From contig BCIJ01000011.1 in assembly GCA_001599935.1 (NCBI GenBank), positions 142,039-206,038 on the forward strand: a stretch of 64,000 nt of DNA. Direction: 5' to 3'. The position numbers and the translations under genes are program-made. This document shows, one piece after another, positions 20,447 to 30,781 of this stretch. The notes below the pieces were generated by a model. That model was given only the letters and a program-made list of their open reading frames with translations. It was not told the DNA's origin and did no database searches. How positions within the stretch are numbered: the first letter of the stretch is position 1; each line of letters opens with the position of its first letter. This DNA is from Holtermannia corniformis. Lineage: Eukaryota; Basidiomycota; Tremellomycetes; Holtermanniales.

Positions 20447-23400
20447 ATGCGCGACGGCCAAAGTCGCAAGAGAAAACTGGGAGAACCGTCGAGCCGAGGA
20501 CGGACGGTCACTCGGTACCAGGACAATGTCAAGGGATCCCAAGGGTGGGCAGCTCTGCACCGTGCAAGTGAGCAGCCTACAAGGTGGGCACAACCGAGGA
20601 TGCACTTGTCTGTTCCTGACGTCGACTGCAGCTGCTCGCCAGTGTTCACCAATGCCTCACTCCTCGTCCATGCCCTGCCGCTGACAGCCGACGACCCACA
20701 TCCTCGCCTGATCGCCAGACCACTCACACTCCACCCAAACACTCCCAGTGATCCCACAGCGTCCCACTTTGCCGCACAGACTCTTCCGACCCCGACCCAC
20801 TTTCAGCTCCTCCCGTACTCGTACCACCCGCCCACCCTTCTATCGGCATCCCACGACCCTCGGTCGCGCTACCTCGTCGCGTTCTTTCCACTCTTCCTAG
20901 GCGGCAACGGCCGAAAGCTGCCGTCACGAACAGAGAGGCTGCTATCCCAAGCGACGCTATCAGGTTGCTTGGTCTTGTATGCCGCCAACCAGGGGACATA
21001 TTCAATTCACCAATACTGGGATCTTCAGACTGAAGTGATTGATCTCGTCTGGCTCAACCAACCTCGACAATGGGTCGTCGAGCAGGGGACACTGTCGCGC
21101 GTACCTGGGCCTCGCAAGCTGCCTGGCACGATCGACGCATCGTTCGTCGTCCTCACGGCGGCAGGCACGGCCCAGCTCTACATCCCTCAGCAGCCTCAAG
21201 CACGCCCAGTCTCTCAGCAAGCCCAGGTCCCTATCCTCCAGCGTCTCGAGTGCTCCATCACGCAGCCCTCGGCATCCAGCGTACCATCCACGCCTCTCTC
21301 GTCCGACCAGACGATCCGTCAAAGTGCCATGGCAATCAGTCCAGTCGACTCGGCCGTCTACCTCGCATTCGAGCAGGTCACGCTGCATCTTACCGTCCCT
21401 GAGACAGCTTTGAGCGCGGACTGGCGTCCTCCACCGGCTATAAAGGACTCGCGAAGACGCGCCAACCAGATACAGGTCGCAAAGCTCGTCATCGACATGT
21501 TTGCGCCCGATGGACCAGGTATGTCTGCTTCAGACTGGCCTCAAATAAATCATGCTCACACTTGAAAGTCTTGAAAAACACCCCACTAGCGCCACTGGAC
21601 ATTTGCCCGCCACCCACATCCTACTCTGTAGACGACCCGCGTCCGAGCCCGACACTCGTACAAGATTTCGCGTTCCAATATGCGCCACCGCTGTCGGATC
21701 AACCAGAAGAGGAAGACGACCCTCTATTTGCCGCGTCGCCTGAAGAAGACAAGCCCGCTCCTGCGCCAGGCGTGACTTGCGGTCTACAGTTGGTGCTGGC
21801 TTTGGCGCGGCCTGACGGCTCTCGGGTAGAGGTTGTGGATCTCCTCAAGGCAGGTCATGGGAGTATCGTGGGCGGTGGTCTGCTGGAGGGGTTCGCGGCG
21901 TTGACAGAACCGGTCAAGGTGGTGGAGAATACTGTATCGTCTGAGCAAACGGTACGAATCGAACTCAGGTCGGCGCGCTCAGCTCACCATACCATCTTCT
22001 TTCCAGGTTTACAGGCGCGCATCCGTTCACCGGCTTTCAGCAGACACAGAGATCCGTGCTCTTCAAGCAAATCCAGCACGACCCGATACTACCCTTCTCC
22101 TGACATCTACGACATCCCCGGAGCGTCGGCTGACCATGCGCCTGCTGTCGCTCTCAAACACCCTCACATCCGACACAGCCCTGCCTCAAGGGACAATCAT
22201 CCCGCAATCGGCTCAGAGCAGCGTCCACCCAGATGATCGGATAGCGGGTATCGCCGTCTCGCCGTGTCAGGCGAAATCGGGCTTCGGCGTCGTGTCGCTC
22301 GTCAAGGCGGGAAACCACCAGCTCCACTTGGCGCTTGGCACTCGGAACGGATCAGGTCAGTCATGTCGCATATGTAGGAAGTGCTGACGTGACCGACTAT
22401 AGATGTAGACGAGGTTGTCAAGCGCGCAGCCGAAAGCGTCGCTTGTGCAGTGTTGCAAGCGACGACTTTTGAGGACGCTTTGCTAGCGGCTGCCGTCGGC
22501 GCCACCAAGCTTTCCATTGCTCGGAACGGTCCGTCACTTGCTAGACTATTGGGATAGTTATAATCTTGACGCCACGCAGAACTAGCCGACCGCATCATCG
22601 CCCAGACCTGGGGCCTGCTTTCGACCGTCATCCCGGCGTCCACTGGGACAGACGCAATGTGCCTTGCAGAAGACATGCTGCGCGTGCAGCAGCAGACTTA
22701 TCGGTGCGTGTCTGATATCGCCAAGCGCGCTGCAATTGATAGCTGGGATAGGGCGTTCCGCGACAGCCGTGCAAACGTTGCGACAGAGACGCTCAAGGTC
22801 GTGGCGGCCAACAAGAGCTTGGAGGCATACTTTGCAGCCGTCGGTACCCCTAGTCAGTAACGATCGACAAAGGTAGACGGAACAGTGTTGACCGTCGTAC
22901 AGACGTTGCGGCCCTCTCTGCCGTACTGCCGAAAGCTCTGAAGACGCTTGGGTCGCTCCAGCGTCGGATAGTGATGGAGCACGGCAAGCTGGAATGGTTT
23001 GGTCAACTCGACCCTTTGATCGGTCTGCTTCACTCGCCTCCTTGCAGGCCGCGACTGACACGCAAGACAGACGGCAGCGAGCTCGCAATCGCACTCAACG
23101 CAGTCGCCCTCTCTGCACTCCAAGGGTTCGCTGCTAATCTAGCAAAGCTCGGCCCGAGCCTGACGGTCGAAACGCAAGCGGCGCAAGCGGGCCCAGGACA
23201 ACCGTTCGACGCGTACCTATCAGAGCACACGCAGAAAGCCTTGATTAGAGATCGACTGACGTTGGCTGGAATCGACTTTGACAGGCTTGCTGGGGCTCTT
23301 GAGACCCTGGCGGCCGATGCCGACTTTAGTGAGTTGATCACGGTGATCGTGGCTGACCGGACAGTCTCCCATTCGGATCGAGCAAGCCAATCAGAGCTGC

Positions 23401-23504
23401 TCATCTCTGCCGAGCCGGACAATGTCGATCACGCAGTCCGCCAACTCATCTCTGCCCTCTCGCCGTGCTCTTCGGCCCAGTTGCTCGTCCACGCGCCACT
23501 CTAG
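20447..23504 (+). CDS. Large nuclear-type protein, possibly Mediator tail subunit 16
   Basis: A start at the ATG at 20447 gives a basic N-terminus (RDGQSRKRKLGEP) and, after an intron of about 72 nt near 20570-20641, a beta-rich N-terminal half (FQLLPYSYHPPTLLSASHD, CLVLYAANQGTYSIHQYWDL, EVIDLVWLNQPRQWV, ASFVVLTAAGTAQLYIPQ, MAISPVDSAVYLAFE). Later exons add AGIAVSPCQAKSGFGVVSLV and a helical C-terminal half (RAAESVACAVLQATTFEDAL, ADRIIAQTWGLLSTVIP, RRTDVAALSAVLPKALK). A WD40-like half followed by a helical half, with APSP-like seeds (AISP, AVSP), resembles fungal Med16, which links activators to the Mediator tail. Similarity is by pattern only and alternatives (another WD40/helical scaffold) remain open. 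An in-frame ATG at 20600 is a second possible start. It ends 60 bp from the VPS45 stop, tail to tail. Confidence 0.55.
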
Positions 23505-23563
23505 CATAGGCCATGCATGCACATCCGTGATATACAACGTGATTCCAGCCCTTCTGCGCTTCA

Positions 23564-26183
23564 TCAAGACTGCGGCGTGCCGACCCTCGACACGCGCTCT
23601 TCGACACGCTGTCGTACGTTGCCCCACAGTCGGCCAGCGCCATCCTTGAGACCTTCGGGGATCTGGAACGAGGCGCCGATCTCGTTGGGTCCGGATGCGC
23701 GGTATAGGCCTGATCCGGCCGCGCCGCCAACGTTGAGCTCGTAGCCGCCTGCGCGGAGGGCGATGGCCGGCGCGTTGCTGCTGGTTGAGGCGGGTGCCGG
23801 CGCGGAGAACGAAGAGGTCGGTGCAGCCATTGCTGACGGCGGGCTGTATATCGATTGCGGGTAGTGTTCGGCGGCGGCCTCGATCATGTCGAGGAAGCTG
23901 TTGACGTCAGGGCTGACACAAGCAGGGACACTGGAATCACCTAGTCGAGTTGTGCACACATGTTCCACCAAGTAGGATCCGTGTGCCGTTGGTAGCCAAT
24001 TGCTCATTCAGCAGCGCGACGGCTCGTGTTTCTTCATAGGTTGTCCCGCCGAGCATGAAGACGATAATGTCCTGCGGCCTGTGCCAAGTCAGCTTCGATG
24101 GCGTTTTTCGCACCCATGTACCGCTGGTTCCGGGCACCATCATCACCCTCGACGAAAGGATAGCTCGTCTCCTTTAATCGTCCCTTGAGCAGCAAATCCA
24201 GCGTTTCCGACAGATGCGGGGTATGCTGCGTGTACACATTTTCGACGCCCTAGTCAATGTCAGTCCGTCCATGCTCGTTCCAGCTTGACCGACCTTGAGC
24301 CCACGAAGCGCACTTTTACCTCGCGAAAACAGATTCTCATTCATAAACAGGTCGTCTTGTCGTTGGTCTGCCCCAGCCAAATTAAGCATGACGTAGACCA
24401 GCCTGGCGCGGTTCGCCGAGACACCATTCGCAATCAGGGTATCCACGACTTGTGGGATCGCGTTGCCTGCAAGCTTTTGGTAGCGGAGCGCGTACAGAGT
24501 CGCCAGCCTCAGCTTGTTAGCCGCAGGGACCTTGGTTGAGGAAAGCAGGTTGATGACGCTCTGCGATCTTGTCAGCACATGAGACGTGCCGTGACCAGGG
24601 ACGCACCTTGAGATCCGCCGCGTGGCTCTCTTGACTCGCAAGACTCTGCTCAACCTCCGAAACAGCCAACAGATCGTCCCGCTCAATCAATCGACTGAGC
24701 TCGCCGACCAGCGCCACATGCTTGCTGACATTACCGCCGAGCTTTCGAAACTCTGGATACTCTTCTACAAATCGTTTCATGTCGGCGACGGTCTCGATCC
24801 TCGAGGTCGAAGCCGCGCCGAGCGTTGTTGTGCGCGATTGGTAGTCTAGCACGTATGACGCGAGAGCTGCACCTAGGTCGCCGAAGTTGGAGAACAGCTG
24901 TGAGGCAAAGAAGGGGTCGGACGAGGCCGATAAGACGAGGTCCTGCGCAGTGTCAGCGATGTTTCGCAGGCTGTTGAGAAGGCCGGGACGTACTCGTAAC
25001 TCGGGCTTGGTTTCCGATTCGATCTTGACGCGGCCATTCTGGATCCCGACGAGCTCGTGTACCATTGCTTGATAAGTCCACTGAGTGAGTAGTGGCGTTA
25101 CAGGGTCGTTACGGCGGTCTGCACGCCAGTATTAGCGCTCGCCCTCGCGACAGCCTCCACAACCCACCCAAGACCAGCAACAGCGGGCTTGGGCCCGATG
25201 TTGGCCGAAAGTCGAACAAGTCCCTGTACGGCGCTTCATTCATTGCGGTCTGAACATCCGACCATCAGCCTTGAGGTTTTATAGCCGACTGTACTCACCG
25301 AGATCTCAGCGGCCAGCTTCTTGCCTCCGCCGCTCATCTTCTCCCAGCGTATCACCGGCTTCTTCTTCAGGCTCAGCAACAGGGCGAGAATGGCCCGGTG
25401 GTGGTTTGCGAGTACCGGTGGTGGGATCTGAAGTGGTGGGGGAAGGTATATCGGCGGCTGTGGATGAAACGGTCAACACGGTGAAAACAGTGAGAAGTGC
25501 GACGGACATTTGGAGGATCATCGCCACCATCAGCAATCATAGCTGGCGTCAATGTGAACAGGGATGGATGAGGTGCCGCAAAGTCTGCAAAGAATTCCTG
25601 TGACCGGACGTCAGTACCCCACCAGGACACTAGCCGAACACACTGACCTGCACCTCGCGCACGACCTCGAACTCGTCGACGGACGCCATCTGCTCAATCT
25701 GCGACTTTTTGAGGGTGTTGGAAAAGTCTAATGTGATGTCAGCTGCCCTCCACGAACGCCCACCATGGTGCAACGCACACAGCCAGTAGCTCGAGTACTT
25801 GGGCTTCTCGAGCTCGCGTTGGACCCAGTTGACGGACTCGTCGGTTGTTGAGAGAAAGGCGATACATGTGAGATGCGGCAGAGCTTCTCGCCTGACACTA
25901 GGGGCGCTTGATCAGCTTGCTCGCCGTGTCGGACATGACGAAGCACCCACTTGTCTATACGGTCCGTGAGGTATACTTCGTGTGCCAGCAATTCGGTCTG
26001 TGTGATGGCGACCGACACGATGGGTGTCTATGCATGCTATCAGCAACTATGAGCTCGACGACAGCTATACCAGGAGCTGGTTCGCCAACGTACAGTGTGA
26101 GTGTCGAGAAGGAGCACCTTCATGCCCTGGGCCTCGGTGAGCAGCTTGAGCAGATAGGTCTGCACCGCCTTGAGGACATCCAT
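23564..26183 (-). CDS. VPS45: Vacuolar protein sorting protein 45 (Sec1/Munc18 family)
   Basis: The start is the ATG at 26183: [18 protein letters not shown], then [11 protein letters not shown], the normal beginning of Vps45. After several introns come [26 protein letters not shown]-type central exons (partly read), [78 protein letters not shown] and [17 protein letters not shown], all in family order. The last conserved block is FVHNS-like then [15 protein letters not shown]. Vps45 binds the Tlg2-type syntaxin and controls SNARE assembly in Golgi-to-endosome traffic. The C-terminus carries about 100 extra residues rich in Ala, Ser and Gly, ending [10 protein letters not shown], which most relatives have only in part. 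A longer frame reaches 26285, but family alignment favours 26183. Start-to-start distance to TAF4 is 240 bp, divergent. Confidence 0.9.
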
Positions 26184-26322
26184 GGCTGCTTTGTATTGCT
26201 CTCCGAGCTGTATCCCAGCGCTTTTGGTGCTGCTATCGCCGTCGTCGTGGGTGGTGAGGGTTGATGCTGCCTGGCTGGCGGTCAAACCCCAAGCACGCTC
26301 GCCACCGTGTCTACCATCGACA

Positions 26323-26340
26323 ACGACGACGACGACGACG
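26323..26340. repeat. (ACG)6 microsatellite between VPS45 and TAF4
   Basis: Six perfect ACG triplets lie in the 240-bp shared upstream region of the divergent VPS45 and TAF4 genes. The tract is non-coding in the chosen models. It could be length-variable between strains. Confidence 0.7.
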
Positions 26341-26423
26341 GTAGAACAACGACTGCACTATACTAGGCAACCAGGCAGGCTCTCAGATACGTTGCAACAG
26401 CCGCGTACAGTCTAGTCAGTGCA

Positions 26424-28088
26424 ATGTCGAACCCTGCCGGGTTTGCACCAGGTCTCGCACCCGCATCAAACGGTATGTACTTTGCACCACTTTGACATCT
26501 TCTAACAGAGCGTCTCCATAGGCGTCCCTCAGCAGCCCATGTATCAGCAGCCTGTACAGACATCCTCGAACCCCACCCAGCAGTCTGCGGTCCGTCCCAC
26601 CCAACAAGCACCCTACATTCCCGTCGCGGGTCCATCGACTGGATCCGCACCTGCTCGACCGCCCCAGGCTGCACCCATGGTAAATCAAACAAGGCCAGTG
26701 CAGCCGTATGTATCTCATCAGGTCGGAGCCAACGTTACAGACTAACGCGAGATGCAACTCAGATCTCAGCCTGCACGACCACCGCAAGCACAAGCACAAG
26801 TATTGAATCTCGGCGGCCAGGCAAGACCAACTGCACAGACAGGAAGCTATGGAGGACAGGGATACAGCTACAATAATGGAAACGCTGGTGCTGGAACCAG
26901 TGCGTCGCCGTACATGGTCAGTGGAACGTGCCCTCATGGTTCTGATTGCAATGCTAACAGCTCGCAGTCTGCCGAGGAGCGCGCAAAACTCCAAGCATTC
27001 CACAATCGACTATCAGCTGCCAACGCCTACATTGTACGCAAGTCAGCCGTACTAGGAGGCAAGCCGCCCAAGCGGCAAGACTTTGTGGGCGAGCAGGATA
27101 TGGTGTTGCGTACTGCCGACATCTGTTCGTCACCAACGCTCAGCAATCGACTACTGACCATCGCCAAGTGAAACAGCATGATATGAAGATTGACGCCGAT
27201 GCGGCGACGTATCTAGCGCTCGCGGCGGAACGGCGGATCCGTGATGTGCTCGACGACATCGTGGCAGCCAAGACGCACCGCGTCAAGTCCAACGTACATC
27301 GGGCTCCACCGCTTGACGACAGTGGTACCGCTCAGTGGTCGCATGTTCAAACATCCGATCCCGGCGCACTCCTCGCGGCTCTCGCAAAGGCGCACGAAGA
27401 GTCTGAAAAGCTCAGCCGCAAGCAGCGGATGGATCGGCTAGACCAGGAGCTCAAGGACAAGGCGGCACGAGAGCGAGATGCGCGAATGAGCATCGCAGCG
27501 ACTGGCAGCGGACCGTCCGATCCATCCGCGTCGCTCGTGGCGCCCGAGACGCCCGACCCAGCCGCACGCAAAAAGCCGAAAAAGGACATAAAGGCGGCTC
27601 TGCAAGAAACGTCGCTCAAACAGTCAAACCAGACGGCTCTGAGGAGCATTGGCACCAAGCCAAAGTACCTGTGGATGACGGGCGGTGCGGCTGCGAGCCC
27701 ATCGATGAGTCTGACGAGGAAGAAGCAAAAGCTCAACGACGAGGCTGAGACGCCTAGCAAACCCAAGCTGAGTAGCGGCGGTTGGGCGCGTGCAGGCTCC
27801 AAGCTTGGACCACAGGGCTCCTCATCCAACGTTCTGGATCTTAAACCGGTTGCCCGGCCAGCAGGCTCGACCGTACGAGTTCTCAAGCTCGACAACGGGA
27901 GAGAGTCGGTCGGCACGACGGATGAGGACAAGGCGATCACGATTCGTGATCTGAAGGCGGTTGCGGATGCGCGCGGGATGGGCAGGCTAGGGCAGATCAT
28001 GCTCTCGAGTGCAGTCAAGGCGCAGCAGACCGACCGAGAGGTGGTCGATGTCGACGCGTTCCCCGAATCGAGCTGGGGACCCAAGTGA
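26424..28088 (+). CDS. TAF4: Transcription initiation factor TFIID subunit 4
   Basis: Exon 1 starts at the ATG at 26424 (MSNPAGFAPGLAPASN) and splices (GTATGT to CCATAG) to a Gln/Pro/Ala-rich N-terminus (GVPQQPMYQQPVQTSSN, RPPQAQAQVLNLGGQARP). Next come SAEERAKLQAFHNRLSAAN and, after an intron near 27100-27145, DADAATYLALAAERRIRDVL followed by DDIVAAKTHR. That is the TAF4 histone-fold helix, which pairs with TAF12 in TFIID. The C-terminal part keeps the TAF4 sequence of charged helices (SRKQRMDRLDQELKDKA, ERDARM), a Lys-rich linker, KYLWMTGG and ITIRDLKAVADARGMGRL, ending ESSWGPK at 28088. The protein acts in the nucleus in RNA polymerase II promoter recognition. Length (about 500 aa) is normal for fungi. 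The exact 3' splice site before the histone fold is chosen by frame. Confidence 0.8.
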
Positions 28089-28212
28089 GGAGAAGGCGGT
28101 GCTTGCTAGGGGTTTGCTTGAGCGCGTAGCAAAACCAGATAATGTACTTTTGCTACGTGTCCTGCTTGGACTTTTGCAGGCTGGGTCGGATCTCTGTAGC
28201 TCGGCGATCAGC

Positions 28213-29539
28213 ATGTTCAAGTTTGATTTCGATATTGTGAGAGGCATACTGATGCCCGGCGAGCTACGCTGAAGCTGTAACTCGTCAGGAAACTGAAGAA
28301 GCGGGCGATGAGACTGTGCAGCAGCTCGTAACGGGTTCAGAGACGTTGGCGAGCGACCAAGTGCCAAAACTCCCGAGCGAGAGTGTTTCTCTCGATGAGC
28401 TGGTATGAACAGTGTAGCAGAATTGCCGCCTTATCAGTATATTGACCCGTACAGCTTAAATCCCTGCCCGATCACATCTCCTGCTCTCCCATCCACGCAC
28501 CCTCGGCATCCCCGCTCCTCCGCCGAGACCTCTACGACGCCCGGTTCCAAGTCATGACTGAGTCCGAAACGGATGGCTATATCGATGCCAACTCGGATCT
28601 GATCCCTGGAATGTACGAGGGCGGGTTGAAAACTTGGGAAGGCGGGATCGATCTCGTGCGCGTTTTGGCCGAGAAGGAGAAGGACGTGGGAGCCTGGGCG
28701 GTTGGTGGGCGTGTCTTGGAGGTACGTAGCGTCACGGCTGAGCTTTGAAAGTGCTGATCAAATAGGTCGGGTGCGGCACGGGCTTGCCGACGGCGTTCAT
28801 CTTGCGAGAAGTCTTGCGGCACCTGACGAATACCGAGACCGAGGCCTCGGCAAAGAAGCGCACAACGCTGCATTTGCAAGACTACAATCGTTCTGTGCTA
28901 TCCCTGGTCACACTCCCAAACCTGATCCTCAACTCTCTGCCATACCTCCCATCCTCCACCATCACCTATGATACCCTGGATGGAGATGATGAGACTTTGG
29001 GCTCGACCAAAACAGCTTCATACACCCTGCCTGGCACGCTTACGCTCAGTCTAGAGCTACTGGACGCCTTCAAGGCGCTCCTCGACGAGCATCGGATCAC
29101 GCTCGAGTTCAACTCGGGTGACTGGAGCCACTTTGCGGACGGGCTGAAAGAGCCGTATGATCTCGTGTTGACAGCCGAGACGATCTATGCGGAGCAAAGT
29201 GTTGGGCCACTGTTGGATGTGCTAGAGCGAGCGCAGGTCAAACCAGCGGCGCACAGCCACCGGGAGGAGGGTGTAGAGGCTGCGCTCGAGAGAATGAGGA
29301 TTGACGGGCTAGGCAAGCCGCTGGCTGAGGCGGAGAGTAGTGTGGTACTTTTGGCAGCCAAGGTCGGTCGACAGGTTTAGGGACCAACGGGAGAGCTGAC
29401 AGCCCAGGTGATCTACTTTGGCGTCGGCGGCGGCATCGACGGCTTCCTGCAGAGCCTGCATTCGCGCGGCGGCTATCACGCTCCACTGCTCGACATCGCC
29501 GAGGGCGTCAAGCGAACCGTGATGCGGATCGCATGGTAA
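28213..29539 (+). CDS. HPM1: Protein-histidine N-methyltransferase (Hpm1/METTL18)
   Basis: The ATG at 28213 (MFKFDFDI) is spliced to an acidic segment (ETEEAGDETVQQLV) and then to LKSLPDHISCSPIHAPSA. The catalytic part has MYEGGLKTWEGGIDLVRVL, LEVGCGTGLPTAFIL (SAM-binding motif I, spanning an intron), LQDYNRSVL (motif II region), FNSGDWSHFA and EPYDLVLTAETIY, which are the signature blocks of METTL18/Hpm1. The final exon after GTCGGT..CCCAG reads VIYFGVGGGIDGFLQSL and ends TVMRIAW. The enzyme methylates a histidine of ribosomal protein uL3 at the tau nitrogen in yeast and human; that role is by homology. It begins 125 bp after the TAF4 stop and ends 32 bp from the CFD1 stop, so transcripts of the last two must overlap or be very short at the 3' end. 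Confidence 0.85.
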
Positions 29540-29570
29540 GGCTACATATAATGCATACTGTACAAGTCAC

Positions 29571-30581
29571 CTACTCTGGTACGCCGAGCTTGCGCAGCGA
29601 AGCTTGCCGCCGTTCTGCCAACTGCCGCATGACATTCTCCGTGATCGTCGACCAGATCTTGGACGACGGGGTGGCCTGATATCTTCGCAACAGCTCAAAA
29701 TCACCCTCGCCATCACTGATTCCCTCTGCCGCAACGGCGTCGAGCAGCTTGACGAGCTCGGTGTCGATGGGGACTTTGCCAAGAACGTCGACACCCTCGC
29801 TAATCGCCATACGCTCACCTCCGCCCAGCCCGTAGATCTCGCTGATCTCACCGCAGCACGGACAAGCATAGCCTGCCATGTTCTCGACTAGCCCTAGGAC
29901 TGGTAGGGCGAGCTTTCGGGTGAATGAGAGCGATTTCAGCGTGTCGTTGAGAGACGTTGTCTGAGGCGTCGTGATGAGGATGGATGTGGGTGACACGGGA
30001 CGGGTAGGCGTGGGGGTAAACAGTGGGTGCAGATGGGTCAGGAGCGAGATGTGTTCATCCGAAGTACCTGTTCACCGGGTCAACTTGCTGTAGTCAATCG
30101 ACGAGCTGTCTCACCAGGAGGGGTGTCAATGACGAGGTAGTCGAGCTCGCCCCATCGCACTTCCTGCAAGAATTGCCGGATCATGCCGTCCTTCTTCGGC
30201 CCTCGCCACACGACGCTGTCTCCCCGCTCCTTGAGCAAGAATCCGATGCTCATACAGCCCAGTCTTTGCCCCTGGTCCACATACACTGGAATCCACCCGG
30301 CCGAAGACTGGTGCACGGACGCCGATGGGAGATCCAGGCCGAGCATCCGAGGTAACGAGGGACCCGTCAGGTCCAAATCTAGTAGGCCGACTCGAGCATT
30401 GGGTGAGGTTGCAAGAAGAGAGAGCGCGAGCTGGACTGATGATGATGATTTCCCGACACCGCCTTGAGCATTGTCAGTTCCGTTCACAGTGACAGAACTC
30501 ACCTTTGCCTGAAAGCACAATCAACACATTCTTGACAGACGCTAGCCGCTTGCTGACTGGCGTCTCTAGGACTTCTGCCAT
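29571..30581 (-). CDS. CFD1: Cytosolic Fe-S cluster assembly factor CFD1 (NUBP2), P-loop scaffold
   Basis: The start ATG at 30581 gives [20 protein letters not shown]. The deviant Walker A motif [12 protein letters not shown] is split by an intron (about 30461-30503). The family continues with [53 protein letters not shown] (Walker B and switch), [14 protein letters not shown] and the Cys motif YACPCCGE, whose C-x-x-C pair bridges a 4Fe-4S cluster in the Cfd1-Nbp35 heterotetramer. There is no N-terminal four-Cys ferredoxin-like motif, which separates Cfd1/NUBP2 from Nbp35/NUBP1. Length (about 300 aa) is normal. It acts in the cytosol in maturation of extramitochondrial Fe-S proteins. It lies tail to tail with HPM1. 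Confidence 0.92.
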
Positions 30582-30781
30582 GGTGGTTGTAAACGACGAA
30601 AGTCGTCTTTGTCCAAAAGTCGGTTGGTGGTCGTCATCAGTCAGCGAGCGGCAACGCGGCAATCAGTCAGCAACATCATGGAACGCAATATGCCCTTGAC
30701 CGCGGCGAAGCAGGTAAGTGCATGGGATCGTGTGTAAAGAATGCATCGCGTGTGTCCGGCTACCCTTTCAATCATCCTCAT

